From: Dicaeum eximium
Taxonomy: Eukaryota; Chordata; Aves; Passeriformes; Dicaeidae
DNA length: 64,000 nt
Reading direction: 5' to 3'
Assembly: GCA_013396995.1 (NCBI GenBank)
Contig: VWZP01009947.1
Coordinates: 1,565,437 to 1,629,436, forward strand
Below the pieces are notes generated by a model, which ran no database searches, had not been told where the DNA came from, and saw only the letters and a program-made list of their open reading frames with translations. Position numbers and translations under genes: made by a program. Positions 1 through 11,639 of the stretch are shown one piece after another. Numbering within the stretch: position 1 is the stretch's first letter; each line of letters begins with the position of its first letter.

Positions 1-704
1 ACAAATATCCTGAGATAGCAGATAAAAATAAACCCCAGTGGGAAGCAGTACTGGAAAACCAGCAGGCTGGTGGTGAAAATCAGTCTCTCTGTAAGAGACG
101 GCCACCTCTCAATGCAAGCAACCTTGTTCTTGTAGAAATCACTGTGGGAAGACAAATGTTTGAAGGGCTCATCTGTTGTTTGAAGGAATACTAAAAAAGG
201 AGTGGATATGATGAGGGAAAGCCCCCAGATGAAAACAATTCCCCAATAAGCATGTGAAATATTAGGCTTCCAGCCACGTGGGTTCACAATTAACTGGTAT
301 CTCTCAATAGCAATGAGTACAAGTGAGAAAATGGAGACTGTGACAGACAGACTTTGTGTGAAAGAGCCTATTTTACACATTGCTTCCCCAAATATCCAGT
401 GGTCCATTAGGGTATATGCAACTGTGACAGGAATGCACATGATACAGATCAAGACATCTGATAAAGAGAGGTTGGCAATCAAAATGTTGGTGACATTTTG
501 AGCTTCTTTCCGTCTCTTTATTATAATAATTAAGCAAAGATTTCCAACAAGCCCCACTAGTGCAACCAATGTGTAAGCTGTAATAAGCAAGAATTCTGCA
601 AGGAAGGAAAGTTGGCATGTGTCAAAGTTCAAGAACTGAGAAAGGCTAATATTAGAGATAGTTTGATTCAGGATCTCACTGGGATGCTGAACAGCTTTAT
701 CCAT
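1..704 (-). CDS. NPY6R: Neuropeptide Y receptor, Y6 type (NPY6R), 5' part, runs off the left edge
   Basis: This is a class A G-protein-coupled receptor for NPY-family peptides at the plasma membrane. The minus strand is open from ATG at 704 to the window edge (234 codons plus 2 bases) without a stop. Visible features are N-glycosylation sequons at N13 and N18; TM1 with G-N at 54-55; TM2 with the conserved Asp at 83 (LSLSDVL); Cys110 at the top of TM3, likely bonded to Cys197 in the second extracellular loop; an E-R-Y (DRY-type) motif at 134-136 followed by QLIVNPRGWKP, typical of Y1/Y4/Y6 receptors; Trp160 in TM4; and Pro222 in TM5. TM6, TM7 and the tail lie outside the window. The Y6 assignment rests on the neighbour HNRNPA0 and the family motifs. 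Y1 and Y4 receptors sit elsewhere in tetrapods. The ATG at 704 has a strong context (A at -3, G at +4). Human NPY6R is known as a pseudogene, but this copy shows no lesion in the part seen. Confidence 0.92.
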   Translation of the reverse strand, partial: MDKAVQHPSEILNQTISNISLSQFLNFDTCQLSFLAEFLLITAYTLVALVGLVGNLCLIIIIKRRKEAQNVTNILIANLSLSDVLICIMCIPVTVAYTLMDHWIFGEAMCKIGSFTQSLSVTVSIFSLVLIAIERYQLIVNPRGWKPNISHAYWGIVFIWGLSLIISTPFLVFLQTTDEPFKHLSSHSDFYKNKVACIERWPSLTERLIFTTSLLVFQYCFPLGFIFICYLRIF

Positions 705-714
705 CTTGAAGCAT
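697..714 (-). promoter_or_regulatory. Short upstream ORF overlapping the NPY6R start codon
   Basis: On the minus strand an ATG at 714-712 opens a five-codon frame that ends in TAA at 699-697. It is out of frame with the receptor and overlaps its ATG at 704-702. Scanning ribosomes would meet it first if the leader includes it, so it could lower receptor translation. A possible 5'-UTR splice acceptor (pyrimidine-rich, ending in AG at 724-723) would leave just this uORF in the leader. The function is inferred. Confidence 0.45.
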
Positions 715-724
715 CTTCCAACCT

Positions 725-3700
725 ATGGACAAAACCTTGTATTATTCAGAGTATACTTTGCATGGAGATTTTCAAAGCAGTGAGTACTGTGGGTCCATCA
801 CTGTAGTCAGTGTCCTTAAAGTTTGGAGCAAATCTAACATGATTAATTACAGTACTGGAAAAGCACATGGTTATTAGTGGGGTTATGTATCTCTGTGGAA
901 GGAGGCTGATGTCACCTTTCTGAGGTTCTGCACTGACAGATCTATGACTGATGTACAAGAAATAGCTGGGATAGCAGCTCTGACTAAACTTGTACAGACA
1001 CTTTCACACAAATCCTCTTTTACCAGTTGTGGATAAAGTTTGCTTTTCAGAATAAAGTATTCTAAGATCTGTCTCTGCTGAAGATTTAAGAAGGTTTAAT
1101 GGATTCCAACGAGGATAATCTGTTGCTTTTGTATTACCAGAAAAGAAGAATTGGGTCCTGCCATCACTCTTCTAGCTTAGACATCACACTTAGATTTTCT
1201 TTAGAACTACAAAGCCATGTGAGTTAATACACTCAATCCTCCTGAATTAATCAAAATTATGTGTGCTTGAGCTAAAATGGCATTCAAAACCTCTAAGAAT
1301 GATATCTTAAAATGAGTTTCCTGTTCTACTGATGCATTGAAGATAGTATGTTCTTTTTCCTAAATCTAACCTGAGAAAAATGTAAACAAAATAAAGCTCA
1401 CATTGTAATTATACAGACAATTATTCCTCTTTCAGCTCTAACTTAAACAGGAATCAAGCAAAAAAATCTGATATTAGCACAATTCTGTGCTTTTAAAACT
1501 AATATTAATGGGAAGAGTTAGGTTCAACAGAATATCTTGATGGGTTTGAATTTATCACTGAGTGCAAGCAAAAGTTAATCTTAATTTAAAGGCTCACCAC
1601 CTTTCTGGCCAGAAAGAGGTTGTTTCCAACCTGGGAAAGGAAAAGCTAAGTATGGAAAGAGTTATTTTAAAATTTAAAAAGGGGTAATGGATATATGTTC
1701 TACACGTATATCTTTCAAAATTCAACTTCAACTCACCTTAATTCCCCTGTGAAATTATTGGAAAACTAGCTGGAAGGAGATCATTCTTCACCCCTAGAAA
1801 TGGCATTGAGAACCTGTTAAGAAAGGAGAATGAAAAAGCAGTGGGAAGTTAGAGGATACACAAAAATAAGAAGGTATAGGTGGCAGTTTTATTATTAATA
1901 GGAATAATCTGCTTATGTGTAGAAGATTTGTCAGCCCTTTCACAGAAATGACTACCATTATTTAATCACTAAGGATTAAAAAAAAAAGAAAAAGTTTGGT
2001 TGTCTGTACAAAATTAAACACTAAATCCAGGGTTAAATTGGAATTATGATTCTGTAGTTGTTTTCCCACATACACTAAAAGAATATTCCAGCCAGAATTA
2101 TATGCTGGACTGCTTTATCCTGATACTTCTGTTTGACATAAGTTTGGGTGCTTCAAATTAGGATTCTAAACAATCTCCAAAAAACCCCCATGCTCACCTT
2201 TGGAGCATCTATTACCACTCTCATTCTGATTAAAATACCCTTTTCAATCAGCATACTCATGCTGGAGTGGGAAGTGGCTGTGGATATATGACTCTGTGGC
2301 CCTGATGTCCCAAAAATGACTTAAATTGTGGTCAGGGCTAGCATTAAGCCCTGTAGTCTCCCTAAAGAATGTACCTGGCTTGGTTCAAGCTATATTGGGG
2401 AATGGCATGGAAAACTCTACAATCCTGCTGCAGAATCCATGGAACTCTGGTGGCTCTGATAGATTTTGCAGTCCCTTGCAGGTGTCCCCTGTTCAATGGG
2501 GCAAGGCCAAGAGCTGGGTGCTCCACTGTGTGCCCACCAGCCCCCACAAACCCTTCTGAGTGCAGGAGAGAGCCCAGACAGAGACAGGGACTGTGAGTGT
2601 GACAGTCACTGCAGAACCTGAAGATGTGGTTGGGCAAGAGCCCCTTCAGGCCACCCATTCCTGGGATGCACTGCCACCCACCTTTCCCTGGAGCAGCACT
2701 GCTTGCCTGGCTGGATTTGTCACACCCAAGGATGTGTGTGCTGGAAGGACAGAGGCACTAAATGGGAGATTTACCACCAACAGTGGCAGCTGTTGCCGTT
2801 GTGAGATTTACAGCCACTTCAGAAGTGTGAGGATCTAAAGCCTGGCTGCTTTGCCCCAAGGGTGATGATCTTCCTCTGCAGTGCCCGTGGTGTCTCCTGG
2901 CTGGCACAGATCTGATACCTTCAAAGACAAGCTCTGCTCTTCCCTGCTTTTTATGTGAGCAGGAGAAGCTGTGGGGGACTCAAAAGGCCATGAGGCTGAG
3001 CCAAGTTTGTAATATTTTATGCACTATTTGCTAAGCTTGCTTATTTCTTCATGGATGCACAACACTGTTTGACAGCAAACTCTGAATGTCCTCTCCCAAT
3101 AATTCAGGATGATAGGGCTTCTCTGGCATTTTCTGTTTGGGAAAAGACCCTGTACTGACCTAATCAGTTTACTTGCTACATCAGTTTTAGACACAGTCTC
3201 CATCTACACTTTTCTCAGGAAAATGTGACATTTCTTTTCACTCTCTGGTTTGTCCGGGAGTCAGCGAGTGCAGTCTTTAGTACACACCATCCTGTGAGGC
3301 AATTTAAACATTTCCTTGGCAATAAAACAATTACATCTGTCTTGGTAAACATCTGGAGTATTCATAGCATTAAAAAAATAAGTTACCCTAGTATTTACTG
3401 CAGCATGTTGAACTATATTGTAATACATACTGGCATTTTTTAATCTAATAAATAAATGTTATTGGAATCAGCATCCTTGGATTGCAGCTACAGCTGATAC
3501 CAGGATTGAGATGTTTAACAAAAAGAACTAATTACTTCAACCCCTAATCCATGCATTTTAGAAAAGATTGTCTACCATAGTAAGAGTTTAACATGTAAGT
3601 TATTATAAACCCCTGAGTCTTGTTTCATTCCTCTATCTGCAGAAACATTACTGAAACATTCACAAGCAAAAGAAAGGTCTAAAATAAAGTGAGTTTTAGA

Positions 3701-6250
3701 AAGGCTTTCTCTCCTAAGTATTTTCTTACCTATGCTAAAGATGAACAGTCCCATCCCTTCAAGGTGACCAGTAAATGTTTCAATTACAAACCTTGTTTAT
3801 TAAGTTCCTAAGTATTACACAGATAAAATGTGAAGGAAAATTTATTATTCAATTTTAAGTATAGGTTTAAGTATAGTTGAAGATAATAAAATAATGCTTT
3901 AAAAGATATATCAGTAACTTTTGTCATAGTTTTATTGATTTTCTGACTTCTTACCTGATGAAAAATTCAAGTCATATCCACACTGTCTTTAACAATTTTT
4001 CTTTTCCCTCAGAGCCAGCAAACACATCTTCTTTCTGTATAAAAGAATCCAGAGCAAAGCCATGTCTCCTGAAGGGATACTTAAACTCTTCTTTCTTCTC
4101 TGTCTGAAACAAACCACAGCTCCCCAAATTCCAGCAGTACTGAATCTGCCAGGCTGTAGGAAGGCTGCTGAGGAATAAAACAAGCTCTGGAATCCAAGAA
4201 GAGACGAACAGCAGTGAGCAGGGAGGAGGAAGGACCAGTAGTCATGGGGATGGATTTTCCTCCACTGTGCTGCTTCCCTCCACCCTGTCAAACACCTTAT
4301 CATGCAATTTCATTTTCAATTATTTAATCTGTTCGGTAGTTCAAATGTTTTCCCTCTGCAGGATTTCATACATAAACATCTGCAGATGGCACATTGCTTT
4401 CTTAACTGATACAGCAATACAATAAGCTGCTTGGAAAGAGCATGCACATCCTATTAAGTGTGTCATTTGCTCTATTGCAATTATGATAATCACATTTTCA
4501 TTATAAATTGATAATTTATCTTATACTTCTCATATAAAACCAACATTCCTGAAAAGCAAAGCATGGCACGCTGCACTAGCACATAGTGAAAGGGGCTTTA
4601 TTTTTCTTATTTTTTTTTCAGGAAGAGTCCATTTGTTTTGTAGTCACATGCTTATAAAAATAAGAATTTAGCTTACTCACTAAATATTTAGAATGAACTA
4701 ACTAAATATTACAGGGTGGGAAATGAACTGCTTTTCTTAGGACCTGCAATCTGGTAAGTCACTGTATAAACTCTTGCATTTTTATCCGGGTCCACTTAAC
4801 TTCCAATATCTCAGTCTGGTTTTTTTTAAGAGAATGATTTTCAAAAAGCATTAGGATTTTTGGGATTAGCAATACTGACTCTGTACTGAAGTGCAATTCA
4901 GAACTAATTATCTAAAAATATTGTTGGTTGTCATGCTATAGTATACGAATAAAATAGGTGCAGGGTGGAGGGAGCCTTTGTGATCAGCCAGACAAACATC
5001 CTGATTTTCATATATTTGAGTCTCTTCATGATGTGTTTGTCCAGACTGTTTTTTAGCCATCTGTGGTAATCTTAGATTAGGAATTCAAGTACCTAATTGA
5101 CTGCTAGGAAGACTGCCTTAACACCTCCCTGTAAAACTTCCCTCTCTTGTGTTTAATCCAGTGCTTTTTATTCTAGGTGTGGTCTGGGAATTCTGATATT
5201 TTAACCAAAAATGCTGCAATCAATCAATGTGAATATATTTTTCTAAAGCATTTCTAGAACTTGCTGGCTCTGATTATGTCAAAACTACTATAAAAACAAA
5301 GCTTTGCCAAAGCTTTCAGAAATTCTGAAATTCTGCTTCTGGTTGTACTGTAACCCCAGGAAGATAATCAGGACCTGAACATGCAATATGATAGATAAGC
5401 ACCAGAGCAAGCCATAAAAATGCATATCTATTTATGAAGCAAATAAGTCAATAAAATTAAAAGATGTTCTGAATCTATTTATAAATTTCAAAGGTCATAT
5501 TGCTTATTTACACATGCTTCTGTTTCTAATATAATTGTGTATGCAGTCCTTCATTTGTGGAAAAATGGAGTCTTTAACAAGAGCCATTGGTTTTACAGTT
5601 GTATCAACCTGCTGCCTCATGTGGATTTAACTGTGCTGTAACCTGTTGTGAATTAGATCACATCCAGCATCAGAGGCTTGTGGGTGTAGCTGCTCCTGGT
5701 GTTTAATCCTGATGTCAAAGGTATGTATGCTAAGTGGGACCCATGGCTCTGGAGGAGGGATCACAATGTATTTTTTCAGCCAGATGCTGGAGTGTCTGTT
5801 TGTAAAAATGGTTAATGGATAGCAGAATTGTATGTACTTTTTAACAATGGTCTTGTCATTTCTAAATTGCTCAGTATTAAGTGATAGGTGAAGTGCCATA
5901 ATAGGTTTTTAAACTTAAAGTTTGTAATAGCTTGTGTAGCACTGGCAACAGCCTGTTGGTGAAAAATAACATTTAACTACTTTAGTTCACCTTTTGCTCT
6001 GGCACTTACATGATTCCTTGCCCAGCAGGAATCTTTGCTGATGATTGACCACTCTAAATTTTTGCTTTTGCTTAGCTGTTTATCCTGTGTAACTGTGCAG
6101 CAGTCCTTGTTTCTGCCTGCTGCAGCCTCCTTCTTCAGAAAATAAGATTTAGTAGAGATGTACACGTACAATTTCCCAACTTCTCACGTGAAGGAATTCT
6201 TCAGCAGCAGAAGAATTGGCCAAGAGCTGGTTCAGAGGCCTGTAACATCT
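725..6250. other. Intergenic DNA upstream of NPY6R
   Basis: This is AT-rich, mostly unique sequence. Open frames are short and none resembles a known protein. It should contain the NPY6R promoter and any 5' noncoding exon, but I could not place a transcription start. No transposon copy is recognisable by eye. Confidence 0.6.
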
Positions 6251-6252
6251 CT

Positions 6253-7015
6253 GAAGGGTCATGGAATTACAGACTGGTTTGGGTTGGAAGGGACCTTAAA
6301 GATCATCCAGCTCCAATGGGCAGGGACACCTCCCACTAGATAAGGCTGTTCCAAGATCCATCCAACCTGGCCTTGGACACTTCCAGGGATGGGGCAGCCA
6401 CAGCTTCTCTGGGTGATTTCTTCCAATGACTCACCACCCCCACAGTTAAGAACTTCTTCCCAAATGCCACCTGACTCTGCCCTCTGTCACTACAAAGACA
6501 TTCCCTCTTGTCCTGTCATACCAGGCCCTTGTCCAAAGTCTCTCTCCAGGTCTCTTGGAGCCCCTTTAGGCACTGGAAGGGCTCTGAGATCTCCCTGGAG
6601 CCTTCCCTTATCAGGCTGAGCACTCCCAGCTCCCTCAGCCTGGCTCCAGAGCAGAGCTGCTCCAGCCCTCGTAGCACCCTGATGGCCTCATCTGGACGTG
6701 CTCCACAGATCCACATCCTTCTGGGATCCACATCCTTCTGGGATCCACATCCTTCTGGGATCCACATCCTTCTGGGGTCCACATCCTTCTGGGGTCCACA
6801 TCCTTCTCACGTGGGAGCTCCAGAGCTGGGTGCAGCACTGCAGGTGGGGTCTCACCAGAGTGGAGTGCAGAGGGAGAGCCACCTCCATCGTCCTTCTGGC
6901 CACGCTGCTCTCGATGCAGCCCAGGACAAGGCTGGATTTCTGGGCTGCAAACGCATGCTGCAGGCTCATGTTGAACTTCTTGTCAATCAACACCTGCAAA
7001 TCTCTCTCCTGGATT
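6253..7015 (-). mobile_element. CR1 LINE, 5'-truncated copy
   Basis: Read on the plus strand, the sequence follows the reverse complement of the avian CR1 3' part. It has the GGTTTGGGTTGGAAGGGACC block, the GGGCAGGGACACCTCCCACTAGA block, the CTCACCACCCCCACAGTTAAG block, and near the right end CAGGTGGGGTCTCACCAGAG and TTTCTGGGCTGCAA. The element is therefore on the minus strand with its 3' end near 6253 and its 5' truncation near 7015. It is interrupted by an internal minisatellite (6708-6809). CR1 moves by target-primed reverse transcription, and truncated copies like this are inactive. Confidence 0.9.
6708..6809. repeat. 17-bp minisatellite (6 units) inside the CR1 copy
   Basis: The unit GATCCACATCCTTCTGG is repeated at 6708, 6725, 6742 and 6759. 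It is followed by two GGTCC-variant units at 6776 and 6793, the last ending in CTCA. Intact CR1 copies have one related segment here (a GGTCCATGTCCTTCT-like stretch), so the array arose by local expansion within the element. The two right-hand units are closest to that ancestral form. Confidence 0.93.
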
Positions 7016-10000
7016 ATTGCTTCCTAATAAATACTGTTCTTTATAGCACTTCAAAGAGGCACAGAAAAATAAACAAGAATAATTGGAAATCTCATATGTT
7101 AGTGCTGGATGTGCTGGTTAATGCCATGAAAGTAAGATAATATGCTGTGATGGAGGAAAAACACACTCCCCTCACATTTTCCTGGTCTGTGGAGATCAAC
7201 ACTCTAGTAAGGGATTCTCAGTAAATAGCTCATAATGTGACCAAACTAGCAACAGCTAAGTATGCACTGGGACTTTTTCTCCATGGATGTACATGTGTGA
7301 GTTGAAGCACTGCTCCATGAAATAATTATCACAAAAATAATTCATGTTCACTACCTGGAGTTTACGTTTCAGTCCATTATACTGCATAGCTCTAAAGGAC
7401 ACCTTTGCAATATCCTTGATTCCTGGTCTCAATTTTGATTCTCAATTAGCTCATGCCTAGAATGAAAAGTCAACTGTTTAAAAATCTGATATAACTACAA
7501 ATGAGTTACTTATAATAATGTATTAATTTTTAAAATTCTGTCATGCCATGAACTGTTGGCTAATTTCTGGACCTTATTCAGTTGGCATAGAGCTGATATG
7601 GAAATGAATACACTCCCTGGCTGGAGGGTTAGCATCTTAATTTTTTGGGTCAGCCAAGTTACTTTTCTCACTGAAAAAGAGATAAGATATGTGAGTAATT
7701 GTAATAGGAGTGTGACTGCATAAATTGATAATTTATAATAGAACCACTTTCCAAACCCCGATTCAGTTCTTTGTAGCTTTCTAGAACTTCTCCAACTCAC
7801 TTTTACCAAAAGTCATCTCTGCCAAAAAATTAATTATTTCAATAGCTCACAGATTTGGGGGGAATATGACAATTTGTATCTCTGGTTTGTTTTTTCCCAT
7901 TCTAGAATCTTTTCATAACAACACTGTGAGCACCAAGCCCCGCTGTTCTCATGGCACGACATCTTTCAGTGTCCTAATTATTAATTAAGAAATACTTAAA
8001 TAATCAAAAGGTTTTTCCCATTAATCTCAGTCTGTTTCAACCATTTTTCAGCATGTTTCAAACTGTAACAAGCGTTTTGATTTTCTGGATTAAAAATAGG
8101 AATCCTAGATTGCAATTTTCTGTCTAGAAAATCTTACTTCACACCACCTAATTTTAAAATTTCTTGAATAGCATGGATGTCTTTCAGGTAATTTCAGGCA
8201 GGTACTTACTGAGCTCACTTACTTACAGCACAGCTCTTCCTGCTGTGTTCAAAGGAAGTTTAACATCAGTCATGTGAAAGCACCACAAACCCACCCCACA
8301 GAGGTTCTGTGCAATGAGAAAGAGTTGGAGTCTAGGAATAGCTAAGGGGGAAAAAAGGCAAGTAGATTTTAATATAATTGGAAAATACATAATGAAAGAT
8401 TTGCAGGTAAAAAAGATGTGTGGCCAAGATTGTTGCTGGCTCCAGGTCTTCCTTTGGCAAAACTCGGGATCCTGGTCTGCCTCAGACTAAGATACAGTGA
8501 AAATTCTCCCCTCTCACATCTGTCACAGCATCACTACATTCTTTGATCCTTCACAAGAATCTTGACTTTTGAGACCATATTTTGCTGCCTTACTTTCATC
8601 CCATCACTTCAAATTATGGCCAGCTTTTATATAAAATTTCAGGAAAGAGAAGAAAGGAAATAATGAATTATTAAAGAAGAGTGAAAAGATGAAAGAGGAA
8701 AAGAGAAATTGAACTTCAGAGGGAAGAGGAGGGAGGGCAGGCTTTAAGGAAAAATGGTAACTTAAGTCCAGAGAAAAGGATGCAAATTCAATTCTCTGAT
8801 GACTTTCCACTTCACCCTTCACAAAGGTGTGTTTCTTTCTTCAGCAAACTCCCCATACAAAGGGCTCGGGGAAGAATTTGTTTAGTAGATAAACTTTGAT
8901 ACTACTTACTGAAGAAATAGTACCTGTGGGTTATTCTGTTACCTTTTTATCTGTAGGTTATCTTATTTTGCACTAAGCAAATACAAGAGAGAAGCAGTGT
9001 TTTATTCCCCATCTGAATTTAAACAAGGTAGAGATTTTTATCCTGAGGAGTGTCATGTTCAGACTTTAGGGAGGATAAAGTCTATCTAGTTGCCTCCCAG
9101 TATTTTTTAATCTTTTTCAACAAAAACCCCTCTCCTGATCAGTACTAATTCATTAAAGTCTCCAAAGTAAGATCACAGGTTTGATGTTTATGCAGACGAA
9201 AACGCAAACAACAGAACAGACCGAAAAAGAGACTTTTGCCAAAAATGCAAGAGCTCTCTCAAGGACAGCTGTGCATTTTTCAGAAGTTTTTGCACCTGTA
9301 ACTAAAGCAAGGTGCCAGGCTGGGAGTGCTCGTGGTGCTGCTCTATTTTTACACAAAATGCCTCCCTGTGAACCATACAATTATGCTCTGCCTGAGGTGT
9401 TGATTTGGGATGGAATGAGCTTCCAAAAGTCTAATAATATCTCATTGAAATGATAAAAATAAAAATCTTTGCCTGTGTTTGTGTGTGTATCTCAGAGTGA
9501 CATGGGAAATTATGGTTGAATCCCTTGTATTCCCAACTGTTCCCACCTATGCAGTTAGAAAAACCTGGGTGAAATGTGTGTGTAGCTAAGGTGATATTAT
9601 TACAGTCTTCTATGTGAATGCAGAACTAATTCAGCAAGCAGTCTGCACGAAGCTTCAAAATGCTTTCTGTCTGCTGAAAGGTCAAACTAAATCTAAGTAG
9701 CATACTATTATACTAAAAAAACCCCTTAAATTCATTGAAAATTCAAGTGATAAATTGCTTTAAAAAAAAATCAATGCCTGCCGACTGTGGAAGCTACAAA
9801 CCTAACTAGATTAAAGAGGTTGAAACTAGTTAAAAAAAGATGACTTTGTGTTTATATGACATTTTATATAAAATATTTATAATTTACAAACTACTTCTGA
9901 CTTCATGATGTTTTTCTATTGCCCTTCATGCTCTTTCCCAAAACTTCATTATTCCTTTTCCATCTTGGCAGTTTGCACCCATTAAATAGCATGACAAAGT

Positions 10001-10490
10001 TATGTATTCTGAATGACAAAAATTGATATAAAGAATTCCTTAACAGTTTATTTCGCATCATCTTTATTGAGAATATATGGTAACCCAGGAAGTTGTGTTG
10101 GAATGGGACTGCTCAGATGTCTCTGGTTTTCAATCTCTTAAGCAGCAATGCCCTCCTGTGGACTCTAGGTAGTATGATTTCTTCGGAATAACTAGAAAGC
10201 TGTATGCATGAAAACGATTTGGTTTTCCTTCTTTCTAACACACTAATTAAAATGTCCCAGGAAGACATTTAATTTAATTGGCATTATTTGGCCAACGCTT
10301 CTGGTTTGAGAAACACATTTCCTTTAGGTAAGGATACAGGTGGAGCTTTTATCTGAAAAAGCACCTAACTTTAGAAACTTCAGCTGCTGATATTTTTTTT
10401 TTTATTCTACAGGTTGCTGTCAGAATTGAAAAAATGTCATGCTGCAACTGCCTTGTCAGAAAGTGAAAAGCATGTATTTCTTTTGCATGA
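7016..10490. other. Intergenic DNA
   Basis: This is AT-rich unique sequence with poly-A and poly-T runs and short meaningless open frames. I see no exon with splice sites and family motifs, no RNA gene and no clear transposon. Some stretches may be conserved noncoding elements, which cannot be judged from one genome. Confidence 0.55.
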
Positions 10491-10497
10491 CCCTGTT

Positions 10498-10815
10498 GTA
10501 GGCACACAGCTTGTGGTAATTGGGAGTGGGGCTGTGGCTGAGCCTCACCCTAGTGGGCTACAGCTGTGTGAGACAGGTAATTAGTATTGAAGGTAATGAG
10601 CCATGGGGTGCTGAGTGCCCTGCCCAATCACAAAAGGATGGAGAGGACACACAGGTGGAATGCATGTGAGACCAAGAGTTTAAAAGGTTGTACTGAGGAA
10701 CAATGAAGAGCTGACTCTTGCAGTCAGTACTCTGTATGAGCAGATGCCTGAAGCCTTTCGTGTTGGTTGTGGCTCCACTGTCCCTCTGCTATATGACCCT
10801 TCTAAAAGATTTTTA
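10498..10815 (+). mobile_element. Possible solo-LTR-like fragment
   Basis: This moderately GC-rich block stands out from AT-rich flanks. It has a TTTAAAAGG box near 10679, which could serve as a TATA element, followed about 25 bases later by GGAACAATGAAGAGCTGACTC, and later a CTGCTATATGACCC segment. The box layout resembles an endogenous-retrovirus LTR, but I see no clear terminal TG...CA pair, primer-binding site or internal genes. It could equally be ordinary unique DNA. Confidence 0.22.
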
Positions 10816-11153
10816 TACCCTTAGGATGGTATTATGTATTTACTAGTTTACAGCAAAAAGCAGTTTAAAAATTCTGTGGAGAAGCTGCTGTGGCTGCTGG
10901 AGTGTTTCTGATGTACATCTCACACACAGTGAGACTCATCTTTGGTTCTGCACTCACGCTGTGGCAGCCCCTGTGTCTCTAGCTGGCTGACGTAGCTTGA
11001 GGGAAGAGCACACTTCAGCAGCACAGAAAGGCACCCACTTCCTCAGAATGCGTGTAACAAGTGATTTGCTGCACAGCTCGGGTTGCTGGGTGCCCCAGCA
11101 GGCATGGATCTAACAGCAACCGGAGATGTCCGGCTGGAGGCAGCTGGGTGACC

Positions 11154-11423
11154 TGGGAGGAATGCAGGTGTGTGGGGTGGGCAGGAGAAGGTGGGAGGCC
11201 ACAGCCCAGAGCCCGGTGGGATGTGTCAGGGCACACCTGGGAGGAATGCAGGAGTGTGGGGTGGGCAGGGAAGCCGGGGGCCACAGCCCAGAGCCCGGTG
11301 GGGTGTGTCAGGACAAGCTGCTGTCCCGCTGGCCGGGAGGCTGCAGCCCCGAGCCCGGTGGGATGTTCAGGCACACCTGCGAGGAAGGAATGCAGGAGTG
11401 TGGGGTGGGCAGGGAAGCTGGAA
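11154..11423. repeat. GC-rich tandem repeat, about 84-bp period
   Basis: The block starting TGGGAGGAATGCAGG occurs at 11154 and 11238, and a diverged copy (GAGGAAGGAATGCAGGAG) lies near 11380. Each copy carries GTGTGGGGTGGGCAGG and then AGCCCGGTGGG. Between units 2 and 3 there is an extra segment with its own GAGCCCGGTGGGATG copy. Open frames across it are repeat translations with no protein homology. Confidence 0.85.
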
Positions 11424-11634
11424 GGCTGCAGCCCGGAGCCCGGTGGGATGTTCAGGCATACGGGTGCGCAGCGCTCTCGCCCCGCCGGGCGGGCTCTGGC
11501 CGCGGAGCGGTGACAGCAGCACGGGCTCNGGCTGCAGCCCGGAGCCCGGTGGGGTGTTCAGGCACACGGGTGCGCAGCGCTCTCGCCCCGCCGGGCGGGC
11601 TCTGGCCGCGGAGCGGTGACAGCAGCACGGGCTC
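11424..11634. repeat. Near-identical 105-bp direct duplication flanking a single N
   Basis: The segments 11424-11528 and 11530-11634 match over 105 bases with two differences that I can find (GGGATG/GGGGTG and CATACG/CACACG). The only base between them is the N at 11529. The unit begins with the same GGCTGCAGCCCGGAGCCCGG block as the adjacent 84-bp repeat and ends in GCACGGGCTC. It is either the last step of the local tandem array or an assembly join. Confidence 0.9.
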
Positions 11635-11639
11635 GCTTC

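Noticed and set aside
2326..2838. GC-richer patch with overlapping open frames upstream of NPY6R
   Set aside because: No protein family pattern, competing frames on both strands, and no splice or promoter signal that would make it an exon.
6508..7140. 210-codon plus-strand open frame containing repeated HILLGSTSFWDP blocks
   Set aside because: It reads through the CR1 element in the antisense direction and through the 17-bp minisatellite. It is not a gene.
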